DNA of 64,000 bases from JAUYQR01 sp963822435 (GTDB taxonomy: Bacteria > Pseudomonadota > Alphaproteobacteria > Rhodobacterales > Rhodobacteraceae). Location: assembly GCA_963822435.1 (NCBI GenBank), contig CAWGHN010000004.1, positions 868,001-932,000 of the forward strand. Direction: 5' to 3'. The first letter of the stretch is position 1. Each line of letters begins with the position of its first letter. Below the pieces are notes generated by a model. It searched no databases. It saw nothing but the letters and a program-made list of their open reading frames with translations, and was not told the DNA's origin. A program made the position numbers and the translations under genes. Positions 51,922-60,670 of this stretch are shown here, piece by piece.

Positions 51922-53676
51922 TCAATGCCCCAGAATGGTGGACAGAACGCGGCCCAGATCGGCCTGCGGGTTCGCCGTCAACCCGTCGCTGCGCCACGCC
52001 ACATGCTGGTCTGGCCGCACCAGAAGGCAGCCCGCATCGCGAATTTCCCGCGCGCGTGCCCAGTCGCCGCCATGATCCTCGATGGCGCAGCGCGGGCCGA
52101 TCTTGACCACGCGGATCGGCATGCCAAGCCGCGCCGACAGAGCATCGGCCGCCGCACTCCACGCCTCGCCCCCGATCCCAGTGATAAGCGTGAACTGCCC
52201 TTTCCCGGTCAGATCCAACGTCGAATGTTTGCCGCCCGTCCGGTCATAGACCCAGACGTGAGGGATACGCGCACCGGGGTAAGTTGTTGGCTGATAGTGC
52301 AATTCCATATCCCCATTCGGCACGGGCGGCTGCCCCTCTGCCACTACGGCACCTGAGGCATAGCGCTGGTTCATCTCCACCCCGTGGCAGTCGAATTCGT
52401 ATTTCTTGAACTCGATCGCCTTGCGCAAAGCCTCGCGCTGCGCTTCGGCCGCCGGGGTCGCATCACAGCGCGCCGCCATGTTGCGCTGGATCTTGTCGTG
52501 ATCCACACCGCCGTCCATCCCCAACGCCTCGAAGATCGGGCCGAACTCGGCAATCGACTGGTTCGCCCGCGTCACGATCTGCCGCGCAATCGGGGCGCGC
52601 TCGGCGGAATAGCTGTCCAAGAGCTTCGGCGTCGCCTGCCCCTTCACCACCGCCGCCAGTTTCCACGCAAGGTTGTAGCCATCCTGGATCGAGGTGTTGG
52701 ACCCCAAGCCATTCGACGGCGGATGGCGGTGCGCCGCGTCGCCCATGATGAACACGCGGCCCTTCTGCATATGCGTCGCAAAGCAGTTGTTCACCGTCCA
52801 GGTGTTGGCCGAGATCAGGTCGATCTCCAGCGTTGGATCGCCCACCAACTGCCGCGCCACCTGTGTCGCCATCGCCGCATCGACCACCGGCGCGGGCTGG
52901 TTGATGTCATAGCCCCAGACGATCAGCCATTCGTTCCACGGCCGCACCATCCGCACCAGACCCATCCCGATGCCGCCCACATCCGCACCGGGCTGCATCA
53001 CCCAGTAAAGCACGCTTGGCCGGTGCGCGACGTAACGCGACAGGTCCGCCCGGAACAGGATGTTCATGCTGCCGCCGACACCCATCTTGCCTTCAAAGGG
53101 CAGGCCAAGGTGCTCGGCCACAAGCGAATTCCCGCCATCCGCCCCAACGAGGAACTTCGACCGCACGGTGAAATCCTTGCCCGTCAGCCGGTCGCGGCAG
53201 GTGGTGGTCACGCCATCATCGTCCTGCACATGGCTCAGGTATTCCGTGCTCATCCGCGCCTGCGCCCCGCGCGAACAGGCGGTCTTGAACAGGATCGGCT
53301 CCATGAAGGTCTGCGGCAGGTCGTTCATCTCGCAAGGCGACGACATCAGGTGTTCCGCCTTGGACAACGGCGAGGTGCCCCAGCTTTGCATCCGCCCCAA
53401 TTCCTCGCCTGCAAGGCTTTCGCAAAACACGTTGTTGCCCATCAGGTCCTGCGGCGTGGCGTGGATCATCGCCTCGGCCTCCACGTCCTGCCCAAGATCG
53501 CGCAGCACCTCCATCGTGCGCTGGTTGGTGATGTGCGCGCGCGGTGTGTTCGACAGCCATCGGTAGCGGTTGACCACCATCACCTCGACCCCATAGCTGG
53601 CCAGAAGTGCCGCTGTGGCAGACCCTGCCGGGCCGGTGCCGATGACAAGAACGTCGGTGGTGATATCTGCGGTCAT
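51922..53676 (-). CDS. FAD-dependent aromatic hydroxylase (TfdB/phenol type)
   Basis: This 584-residue class A flavoprotein monooxygenase has the ADP-binding motif VIGTGPAGSATAALLASYG, the NAD(P)H/FAD motif LVGADGGNSLVAE, and the ribityl-binding GDAAHRHPPSNGLGSNTSIQDGYNLAWKL region, here quoted across adjacent motifs. A thioredoxin-like C-terminal domain follows (about 480-584). Relatives are 2,4-dichlorophenol and resorcinol hydroxylases. Next to hydroxyquinol dioxygenase, hydroxylation of resorcinol or a related phenol to hydroxyquinol is likely. It uses NAD(P)H and oxygen in the cytosol. Confidence 0.9.
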   Translation of the reverse strand: MTADITTDVLVIGTGPAGSATAALLASYGVEVMVVNRYRWLSNTPRAHITNQRTMEVLRDLGQDVEAEAMIHATPQDLMGNNVFCESLAGEELGRMQSWGTSPLSKAEHLMSSPCEMNDLPQTFMEPILFKTACSRGAQARMSTEYLSHVQDDDGVTTTCRDRLTGKDFTVRSKFLVGADGGNSLVAEHLGLPFEGKMGVGGSMNILFRADLSRYVAHRPSVLYWVMQPGADVGGIGMGLVRMVRPWNEWLIVWGYDINQPAPVVDAAMATQVARQLVGDPTLEIDLISANTWTVNNCFATHMQKGRVFIMGDAAHRHPPSNGLGSNTSIQDGYNLAWKLAAVVKGQATPKLLDSYSAERAPIARQIVTRANQSIAEFGPIFEALGMDGGVDHDKIQRNMAARCDATPAAEAQREALRKAIEFKKYEFDCHGVEMNQRYASGAVVAEGQPPVPNGDMELHYQPTTYPGARIPHVWVYDRTGGKHSTLDLTGKGQFTLITGIGGEAWSAAADALSARLGMPIRVVKIGPRCAIEDHGGDWARAREIRDAGCLLVRPDQHVAWRSDGLTANPQADLGRVLSTILGH

Positions 53677-53732
53677 GGTGTCGTTTCCCTGCGGTTGACG
53701 CTGCCGCCGGGCAAAACCGGCGGCAGAAAAGT

Positions 53733-54272
53733 TCAGGCGGTGATCCAGCCGTAGCGGGCGGTATCCTTGCCCGCGTAGTCAGGATCGAGATAGATGAAAA
53801 GCCGGGTGATCTTGCCATTCGTCACGGTAAAGCAGTCGCAAAACCGCCCCGCACCCCATTTCGGCGTATCGGCAACCCACGGCCCGTCGCGATGCTCGCC
53901 CTCGCTGGTGCCCTCGACGGCAAAGCTGTCGCTGCCGTTCATGTACCAGGTGAACCCATCGTAATGGTGCTTGATGCCCTTCAGCGTCCCGCCCACATCG
54001 GTGAACATCTGGATCACCTCGGCCTTGCCCCGCGCCACACCCCATTTCGGGAAAAACACCTCGGCGTCTTCGGAAAAGTGGTCAAAAAGCCCAAGTCCCG
54101 TCGTTGGCGACACACCGCCCGCATCCAGCGACTTGAGGTAGCTTTCGGCAATAGCCTTGCGGTCGTCATCCGTGGCGGACTGCGCCACCGCACTGGTGGC
54201 AAGTCCCGTCGCGGCGGCTGCGGCAACGGCCGTCAAAGCATCGCGACGGGTAAGAGTTGTTTCACTGGTCAT
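53733..54272 (-). CDS. SnoaL/NTF2-like protein with Tat signal
   Basis: This 179-residue protein has a twin-arginine signal (TRRDALTAVAAAAATGLATSAVAQ) followed by an NTF2-like cone fold (SYLKSLDAGG, LFDHFSEDAEVFFPKWGVARG, FCDCFTVTNGKITRLFIYLDPDY). SnoaL-like proteins are small-molecule isomerases, hydratases or ligand binders. Here the protein is exported, unlike cytosolic SnoaL enzymes, and is encoded between Liv permease and aromatic hydroxylase genes. It may bind or process the aromatic substrate outside the inner membrane. The function is unknown. Confidence 0.78.
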   Translation of the reverse strand: MTSETTLTRRDALTAVAAAAATGLATSAVAQSATDDDRKAIAESYLKSLDAGGVSPTTGLGLFDHFSEDAEVFFPKWGVARGKAEVIQMFTDVGGTLKGIKHHYDGFTWYMNGSDSFAVEGTSEGEHRDGPWVADTPKWGAGRFCDCFTVTNGKITRLFIYLDPDYAGKDTARYGWITA

Positions 54273-54276
54273 AAGG

Positions 54277-55347
54277 TCATCCTCCCTTCGGTGATTGCTG
54301 ACCCGACATCGGGTCGATTGGCAAAAGGCGTCTTTGCACGGGAAAAAGGTGCAGGCCGGTCCGCTCCGACAACAGGCCCCAAAGCCCGCGCGGGGCGAAC
54401 AGCATCACCGCGATGGCGATCAGCCCCAGCGTCAGCAGATACCACGCGCCGTAATCGGCCAGCGTCGATTGCAACACGTAGAACACGATCACCCCAAGGA
54501 TCGGCCCCTCCAGCCGCCCGATCCCGCCGATGACCACGATGAAGATCACGTACGCCGTCCAGTCCGTCACGCTGAACGCCGCATCGGGCGAAATGCGGGC
54601 GGTCTGCACATAGATCAGCGCGCCGGTTATGCCGGTGACGAAGGCCGCAATCAGGAACACCGCCCACTTGATCCGCCGCGCATCGACGCCCACCGATTTC
54701 GCAGCTTCGGTGTTGTCGCGCACCGCCGCCAGCGCCAGCCCCAGTCGGTTGCGCAAAAGCCAGTAGATCGCCGCGATGGTCAGCGCCGCCAGCGCCAGCG
54801 CCAGCCAATAGGCAAGGATATCCCGCGCCGCCGCCTCGCGCACACCGAACAGGGCGCGCACCGCATCCACCCCGATGATGTCTGACGTCGCCTCGCGCGG
54901 CAGCGACGTGCCGGTGCCACCGCCCAACGCCTTCCACTGTGCGACCAGCAGCCGCGTCACCTCGGCAATCACCCAGGTGCCGATGGCGAAATACGCGCCT
55001 TGCAGACGGAACGCGAAAAACGCCGTCGGCACCGCCAGCACCAAGGCCGCCAACCCGCCCAGCGGAATGGCCAGAACCGGGTCCATCCCCCACAGGATCA
55101 CGCCCGCGAACATCGCATAAGCGCCAATCCCGACAAAGGCTTGCTGGCCGACGCTCACCAACCCGCCATAGCCCGCCAGCAAGTTCCAAAGCTGCGCCAG
55201 CGTCAAAAGCGTAAGGATCGTGAACAGGTCTTGGATCACATCACGCGGGGCCAATGCCGGCAGCGCAAAGCCCACCGCGATCAGGGCGATAGCGGCAATC
55301 CCTGCGATGCTGCCGGTCCGGGTGCGGGTGACGACGCGGTAGGCCAT
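54277..55347 (-). CDS. Branched-chain-type ABC transporter permease (LivM-like)
   Basis: This 356-residue LivM-type permease has about nine hydrophobic segments, NLLAGYGGLVSVGQQAFVGIGAYA near residue 55 and the cytoplasmic coupling loop LAAVRDNTEAAKSVGVDARRIKW. VFIVVIGGIGRLEGPILG follows. The ATG overlaps the livH-like stop by 1 nt (TGATG). A longer upstream frame lies antiparallel in livH and is spurious. It works with the four neighbouring genes in import, presumably of an aromatic acid or related compound. Confidence 0.92.
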   Translation of the reverse strand: MAYRVVTRTRTGSIAGIAAIALIAVGFALPALAPRDVIQDLFTILTLLTLAQLWNLLAGYGGLVSVGQQAFVGIGAYAMFAGVILWGMDPVLAIPLGGLAALVLAVPTAFFAFRLQGAYFAIGTWVIAEVTRLLVAQWKALGGGTGTSLPREATSDIIGVDAVRALFGVREAAARDILAYWLALALAALTIAAIYWLLRNRLGLALAAVRDNTEAAKSVGVDARRIKWAVFLIAAFVTGITGALIYVQTARISPDAAFSVTDWTAYVIFIVVIGGIGRLEGPILGVIVFYVLQSTLADYGAWYLLTLGLIAIAVMLFAPRGLWGLLSERTGLHLFPVQRRLLPIDPMSGQQSPKGG

Positions 55348-56210
55348 CAGTCCACCGCCCGCGGAAACAGGCCACGCGGCCGCACCAGAAGCACCACCAG
55401 AAACGCGATATGCCCTGCCAGAATCTGCCATTCCGGGTTGATCGCGGCCCCCAGCGTCTGCGCCACCCCGATGATGATGCCGCCCGCCAGTGTGCCCCAC
55501 AGACTGCCAAGCCCGCCGATGATCACCGCCTCGAACGCATAGATCAGCCGGGCCGGACCGATCGACGGATCAAAGTTCGCCCGCATTCCCAGATACAGCG
55601 CCGCAATCGTCACCACGACCATCGCCAGCCCCGTCGCGATGGCAAAGATGCTTTTCGGCGCAATTCCCATCAGGCTTGCCGTCACCGGATCGTCGCTGGT
55701 TGCCCGAAACGCCCGCCCGAGTGCGGTGCGGTAAAAGATCTGGTTCAACCCGATGATCACGGCCACGGCGGTGGCAAAGGTCAACAGCGGCATCCACCCC
55801 ACGGTGACGATCCCAAGGTTCACCGACGCGCTTTCCAGCGGCCCTGCCGGAATCCGCTGGCTGTCTGCCGTGAACGCCTCCAGCATCCCGTTCTGCAGCG
55901 CGACCGACAGCCCGAATGTCACCAGAAGCGGTGGCAATATGTCCTTGCCCAAGACACGGTTCAGCACGAACCGCTGCAGCGCCCAGCCAAGCACGAACAT
56001 CACGGGCGCCGCGATCAGCGCCGCCAGAAACGGGTTCAGCCCGAAGGTCGAGGTGATGAGCAGGATGGCAAACGCCGCAAAGATGATCAGGTCGCCATGC
56101 GCCAGATTGACCAGCCGCATGATCCCGAACACCAGACTCAAGCCGGCCGCAAACAGGGCATAAAGACCGCCGAGCAGTATGCCCTGCACGATGGTGTCGA
56201 TCCAGATCAT
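55347..56210 (-). CDS. Branched-chain-type ABC transporter permease (LivH-like)
   Basis: This 287-residue LivH-type permease begins MIWIDTIVQGILLGGLYALFAAGLSLVFGIMRLVNLAHGDL, the diagnostic first-helix region seen here in adjoining motifs. Its coupling loop is RAFRATSDDPVTASLMGI, followed by IYAFEAVIIGGLGSLWGTLAGG. It overlaps livF by 4 nt and livM by 1 nt. Confidence 0.93.
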   Translation of the reverse strand: MIWIDTIVQGILLGGLYALFAAGLSLVFGIMRLVNLAHGDLIIFAAFAILLITSTFGLNPFLAALIAAPVMFVLGWALQRFVLNRVLGKDILPPLLVTFGLSVALQNGMLEAFTADSQRIPAGPLESASVNLGIVTVGWMPLLTFATAVAVIIGLNQIFYRTALGRAFRATSDDPVTASLMGIAPKSIFAIATGLAMVVVTIAALYLGMRANFDPSIGPARLIYAFEAVIIGGLGSLWGTLAGGIIIGVAQTLGAAINPEWQILAGHIAFLVVLLVRPRGLFPRAVD

Positions 56211-56911
56211 GCCGCTTCCCCGAAATACGCCGCATGAATCGTCTCGCGGCTGACTGTGGCGGCAGGGGCCGCCAGCGTCACCCGCCCCTCCATCATGCAG
56301 TAAACCCTGTCCGCCACCGAAAGCGCGCGCCCGATGTCCTGCTCCACCACGATGATCGCCGCCCCCGATGCCTTGATGCGGGGCATCGCGGCGTAGATGT
56401 CGCGGATCACCACGGGGGCGAGGCCAAGGCTGATCTCGTCACACAGCAAGACCTCCGGGTTCGACATCAGCGCGCGACCGATCGCCACCATCTGTTGCTG
56501 CCCACCCGAAAGGGCCGTGCCGGGAACGAGGCGCTTTTCGCGCAAAATCGGGAACAACTCGTAGACCGAGGCCAAGTTCCACGGCCCCGCCGTCCGCCGC
56601 ACCTGACCGCCGATCAGCAGATTTTCCTCCACCGACAACGACGGGAAGAGCTTGCGCCCCTCCGGCACCATCGCAATACCGCGCTGCATCACCACCTCGG
56701 CTGGCAGCGCACCAATGGGTTCGCCCCGGTGCAGCACCATTCCCGCCTCGTTGCGAATGACCCCGGTGATCGACCGCAAGAGGGTGGATTTCCCCGCACC
56801 ATTCGCCCCGATGATCGCAACCGTCTCACCAGCCGCCAGCGCGACGTCAACTCCGAACAGAGCGCGGAACTGCCCGTAAGCGGCTGTCAACGTTCTGGTT
56901 TCCAGGATCAT
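56207..56911 (-). CDS. Branched-chain-type ABC transporter ATPase (LivF-like)
   Basis: This 234-residue ATPase has Walker A GANGAGKST, Q-loop MVPEGRKLFPSLSVEENL (LivF type), signature LSGGQQQMVAIGRALM, Walker B VLLCDEISLGLAP and H-switch IVVEQDI. It overlaps the livG-like gene by 4 nt and the livH-like gene by 4 nt. Confidence 0.94.
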   Translation of the reverse strand: MILETRTLTAAYGQFRALFGVDVALAAGETVAIIGANGAGKSTLLRSITGVIRNEAGMVLHRGEPIGALPAEVVMQRGIAMVPEGRKLFPSLSVEENLLIGGQVRRTAGPWNLASVYELFPILREKRLVPGTALSGGQQQMVAIGRALMSNPEVLLCDEISLGLAPVVIRDIYAAMPRIKASGAAIIVVEQDIGRALSVADRVYCMMEGRVTLAAPAATVSRETIHAAYFGEAA

Positions 56912-57627
56912 GCCTCGATCCCCAGATAAATCTCACGCACGTCCTTCGAGGCCATGATCTCGTCCGGCGCACCGATCCCGATCACCCGGCCGAAATCCAG
57001 AACCAGCAGCCGCTCCACCACCGCCGTCAGCGCGTGCAGCACATGTTCGATCCAGATGATCGTCATGCCTTGCGCGTGCAGCCCCTTGATCGTCGCGATC
57101 AGCGCCTGACACTCCCCCTCGGTCAGCCCGCCGGCGATCTCGTCCAAGAGCAGCAATTCCGGCCCCGTGGCCATCGCCCTGGCGAGTTCCAGCCGCTTGC
57201 GATCCAGCAGCGACAGCGCCCCTGCCTGCGTATTGGCCAGCTGCAACAACTCGGTGTCCTCAAGAATGCGGATGCAATCCTCCGTCACCGCCGCCTCGGA
57301 CCGCCCGCGCCCGAAGCTGGCCGCGACGGCGAGGTTCTCATAGACCGTCAGCCCCTCGAACGGCTGCGGGATCTGGAAGCTCCGTCCCACGCCCATTCGC
57401 ACCCGGTCCATCGCCGGACGGCGCGTCACGTCCTGCCCCAGAAACGTGATCCGCCCGGCGTCTGGCGCGAAATTCCCGGTAATCAGGTTGAACAGCGTCG
57501 ATTTTCCTGCCCCGTTTGGCCCGATGATCCCCAAGGCCTGCCCCTTCGGAACCGCAAACGACACCGCATCGGTGACCTTCAAGGCCCCAAAGCTTTTCGA
57601 CACGTCCTGCAGCTCAAGAAGGTTCAT
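56908..57627 (-). CDS. Branched-chain-type ABC transporter ATPase (LivG-like)
   Basis: This 239-residue ATPase has Walker A GPNGAGKST, Q-loop GRSFQIPQPFEGLTVYENL, Walker B LLLLDEIAGGLTEGE and H-switch IWIEHVLHAL. The signature region LSLLDRKRLELARAMA is the usual LivG variant without the full LSGGQ. It lies 47 nt after the binding-protein gene. Confidence 0.94.
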   Translation of the reverse strand: MNLLELQDVSKSFGALKVTDAVSFAVPKGQALGIIGPNGAGKSTLFNLITGNFAPDAGRITFLGQDVTRRPAMDRVRMGVGRSFQIPQPFEGLTVYENLAVAASFGRGRSEAAVTEDCIRILEDTELLQLANTQAGALSLLDRKRLELARAMATGPELLLLDEIAGGLTEGECQALIATIKGLHAQGMTIIWIEHVLHALTAVVERLLVLDFGRVIGIGAPDEIMASKDVREIYLGIEA

Positions 57628-57674
57628 CCGCCGCTCCGGTTGGCCCCGGCCCGTTACAGGCCGGGGGAAAGGTC

Positions 57675-58949
57675 TCAGGCAAGGGCTTCCATCACACCGC
57701 CCGTCGGGATGTTGGGCGCGGTCTGGTTGTCAACGACGACCAGCGTGAACGTCCCGTCCGCATTGCGCCGCCATTGCCCACCCACCAGTTGCGTCTTGCA
57801 GACGTTGGCCGCGGCGAAGGGCGGCAGGTTCGCCCCATCCCACGCCACCTTGCCGACCATCGTATCCATGCTGGTGGCCGCAATCGCCGCAGCCACGCCT
57901 TCGGCATCGGTCACGTCGCTGACCCGGCCCATGACGTTGGTCGCCACCTCGAACAGCGAATGGATGAACCCGATCGGCTGGGTCCAGGGCCGGCTGGTCT
58001 GCGCGGTGAAATCCGCCGCAAGATCGCCCGCCGACACGCCAGTCAGCGAGGATTTGAACGGGTGCGTGTTCGACCACCACACCTCGGACGACAGGTTATG
58101 CCCGGCCTCGCCCAGTGCCTCGACCGACTGCGGGAACAGGATCGCCTTCGCCACGGTGATGATCTTCGGGCTGAAACCCTGCTGGATCGCCTGATTGCGG
58201 AAGGTGGTGAAATCGGGCGGGATCACCACGCCGGTCACGATCTCGGCGTTCGCCGCCTTGAACGCGTTGATCTGGGCCGAGAAATCGTCGGTCAGGTTCT
58301 GGTAGCGGCCCGGGTCGGTCAGGCTGTAACCCGCCGCCGCAAAGCCGGGGCCAACGCCCACATTCGGGTCGCCCCAGGCGTTGCCGTCGCCGTCGTTGGG
58401 GAAGAGGCCGCCAACCATCTTGTTGGTCGGCACCTGGTTCCACATGTTCAGGAACACCGCGATCACGTCCTCCAGCCCCCAGAAGTAATGGAAGGCAAAG
58501 TCGAACGGCTTCCACGACGCCGGATCACCGGGGTTGCCCTGCTGGCCGATGAACCACGGCTGCCACGGTGCCATCGTGGAAATCACCGGCATCCCCTCGG
58601 CTTCGCAGGTCGTCGCCACCGGGTTGGTGTTTTCGGGCGTGGAGGCGACCAGCATCAGGTCGATCTCGTCGGAAACGATCAGTTCCTTGGCCACTTCCGC
58701 CGCCCGGTTCGGGTTCGACTGGCTGTCCTTGACGATCACCTCGAAGTTCTTGCCCGCCTCGGTCGCAAGAAACGCCTTGATGTTGTAGGCGTCGCTTTCG
58801 GCAAAGCCGGCCAGCGGCCCCGATTGCGGGCTGACGTAGCCAAGTTTGATCTTTGCACCCTGTGCGATGGCCGGCGCGGCAAGGCCCGAAACGGCAAGCG
58901 TCAGACCGGTGGCAGCGCTGGAGCGCAGGAATTTCCGTCTGGTAATCAT
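57675..58949 (-). CDS. Branched-chain-type ABC transporter substrate-binding protein
   Basis: This 424-residue protein of the Peripla_BP_6 family has a twin-arginine signal (ITRRKFLRSSAATGLTLAV, cleaved near AIAQ). The mature protein begins AKIKLGYVSPQSGPLAGFAESD and has two alpha/beta lobes. Amidase/urea-type and aromatic-compound binders share this subgroup. Its location between maleylacetate reductase and the Liv-like genes suggests an aromatic or related catabolic substrate rather than leucine. Confidence 0.91.
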   Translation of the reverse strand: MITRRKFLRSSAATGLTLAVSGLAAPAIAQGAKIKLGYVSPQSGPLAGFAESDAYNIKAFLATEAGKNFEVIVKDSQSNPNRAAEVAKELIVSDEIDLMLVASTPENTNPVATTCEAEGMPVISTMAPWQPWFIGQQGNPGDPASWKPFDFAFHYFWGLEDVIAVFLNMWNQVPTNKMVGGLFPNDGDGNAWGDPNVGVGPGFAAAGYSLTDPGRYQNLTDDFSAQINAFKAANAEIVTGVVIPPDFTTFRNQAIQQGFSPKIITVAKAILFPQSVEALGEAGHNLSSEVWWSNTHPFKSSLTGVSAGDLAADFTAQTSRPWTQPIGFIHSLFEVATNVMGRVSDVTDAEGVAAAIAATSMDTMVGKVAWDGANLPPFAAANVCKTQLVGGQWRRNADGTFTLVVVDNQTAPNIPTGGVMEALA

Positions 58950-58967
58950 GGTATTCCTCCCGTTTTG

Positions 58968-60029
58968 TCAGTTGGTTGGACGGCGTCCTTCATACGCCGC
59001 CTGAAGCAAGGTCCGCATCTCGTCGCGGCTGAAGGGCCGCGGGTTCCAGTAAGGGTTCTGCAAGGCGATATCCGCCGCACGGTCCAAGTCGGGCTCCGTC
59101 AGGCCAAGGTCGGCTAACCGCATCGGCGCCCCGAGCCCCTGCGCAAAGTCCCAAAGTCCCGCGCCGGCCGGGTCGCCGAACACGTCCGAGATCGGCGCCA
59201 GCAACTCTGCCACCGCCGCCGCATTGAACGCGGTCGTGTGCGGCAACAGCACCGCGTGCGTTTCGGCATGTGGCAGCCCGAACGATCCACCGAGCACATG
59301 CGCCAGCTTGTGATGCAGCGCCATGGTGACCTGCCCCAGCATCGTCGAACAGCACCACGCCGCATAAAGCGCATCCGCCCGCGCCGCGCGGTTCACCGGA
59401 TCGGCCACCAGCACTGGCAGCGAACGCTGAAAAGCCCACATCGCATCGCGGCACATCGCTTCGACCACCGGGTTACGGTCGGGCGCGTAGAACCCTTCCA
59501 TCGCGTGGGCAATCGCGTTCAAGGCCGAGGTCACGGTCAGACCCACCGGCAGGCTCGAGGTCAGATCGACATCATAGATCACAACCTCAGGCCGGATCGC
59601 CGGATCGCGCCGCGTGGACTTGGCACCATTCGCCGTCTCGCCCAGAATATCGGTCATCTCCGACCCGGCATAGGTCGTCGGGATCACCACCTGATCGGCA
59701 CCGCACCGGACCGCAATCGCCTTGCCCAGCCCCGTCGTTGACCCGCCGCCAAGACTGACCACACAAGTGGCCCCCGATGCGCGGTAGGCCGCCAGCGCAG
59801 TTTCGGTCACATCGGTCGGCGTGTGCATCGCCGCCCCCGCGAACACCCCCACGGACAGCGGCCCCAGACTGTCAGCCAGCGCCTGCGCCTGATCGCTCTG
59901 GTGCGGCGTCGAAAGGATCAGAGCGCGCTGATGTCCAAGCCGCTCGATTTCAGCGCCCACCTGAGCAAGCGTGCCCGATCCGAAGATCACCCGCGTCGTC
60001 AGCCCCGGAAAGGTGAAATCCCGCGTCAT
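58968..60029 (-). CDS. Maleylacetate reductase (iron-containing alcohol dehydrogenase family)
   Basis: This 353-residue enzyme reduces maleylacetate to 3-oxoadipate with NAD(P)H. Its N-terminal half has the Rossmann-like cofactor site (CVVSLGGGSTTGLGKAIA, VVIPTTYAGSEMT). The C-terminal helical half carries the conserved His-rich segment ALHHKLAHVLGGSFGLPHAETHA, typical of the MacA/TcbF group, which is often metal-independent. GSEMTDILGETANGAKST is also characteristic. It overlaps the hydrolase gene by 4 nt and directly links the intradiol dioxygenases to 3-oxoadipate. Confidence 0.93.
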   Translation of the reverse strand: MTRDFTFPGLTTRVIFGSGTLAQVGAEIERLGHQRALILSTPHQSDQAQALADSLGPLSVGVFAGAAMHTPTDVTETALAAYRASGATCVVSLGGGSTTGLGKAIAVRCGADQVVIPTTYAGSEMTDILGETANGAKSTRRDPAIRPEVVIYDVDLTSSLPVGLTVTSALNAIAHAMEGFYAPDRNPVVEAMCRDAMWAFQRSLPVLVADPVNRAARADALYAAWCCSTMLGQVTMALHHKLAHVLGGSFGLPHAETHAVLLPHTTAFNAAAVAELLAPISDVFGDPAGAGLWDFAQGLGAPMRLADLGLTEPDLDRAADIALQNPYWNPRPFSRDEMRTLLQAAYEGRRPTN

Positions 60030-60670
60030 CTTGGCGCCTCCATCCGCGGCGTCCTGCCCTCGCCAAGATCGGTCAACATCGCCGCCAGCATGGCGATTTC
60101 CGCCGCCGACACCTCGTGCGCGCGTCCGGGAAAGACATCAGCCCGCAACGCCACACCCTGCGCCCCCATATCCGCAGCCGCGTCGGCAAAAGCAGCGAGC
60201 GGAATCCACGGATCCCGGTCGCCGCCCGTCAGATAGACGGGCAAGCCCGGCGCCGCCGCCAAAGGCCGGTCGTCACTGGCCAGCCCAACCCGGCACCCGG
60301 TCAATGCTGCCACCGCATCCGGGCGCGCGCGCCCCGCCGATGCAAGTTCCAGCGACAGGCAGCCGCCTTGCGAAAACCCCGCCAGCAACAGGGGCGCCGC
60401 ACTCGCCCGCCGCAGGTTTGCAATCGCCGCCTCCACCTGCGACAGCGACGCGGCCAACTCGGCCCGCGTTACGTCTGTCAAGGCATCCACCGCCCGCGCC
60501 ACATACCAGCTTCCCCCCGCCGCGCGCGGCAACGCATACGCCACGTCCTGCGGCAGATGGCGGACCACATGGTCCACCATCGCCTCGGGGCTTTGCCCGC
60601 GGCCATGCACAAAGACGCAAAGCGCCCTTGCCCCGGCCACTGCTGCCCCGAAATGCAGGACGTCAGCCAT
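60026..60670 (-). CDS. Phospholipase/carboxylesterase-type alpha/beta hydrolase (MhqD-like)
   Basis: This 214-residue serine hydrolase has an oxyanion-region motif VFVHGRGQSPE, nucleophile Ser100 in LLAGFSQGGCL, acid Asp in LTGGDRDPWIP and His in FPGRAHEVS. It belongs to the acyl-protein thioesterase / MhqD group. In Bacillus, mhqD is paired with mhqO, a hydroquinone dioxygenase, and the same pairing occurs here with the gene at 60671-61633, zero nt apart. It may hydrolyse an ester or ring-fission intermediate; the exact substrate is unknown. Confidence 0.87.
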   Translation of the reverse strand: MADVLHFGAAVAGARALCVFVHGRGQSPEAMVDHVVRHLPQDVAYALPRAAGGSWYVARAVDALTDVTRAELAASLSQVEAAIANLRRASAAPLLLAGFSQGGCLSLELASAGRARPDAVAALTGCRVGLASDDRPLAAAPGLPVYLTGGDRDPWIPLAAFADAAADMGAQGVALRADVFPGRAHEVSAAEIAMLAAMLTDLGEGRTPRMEAPR

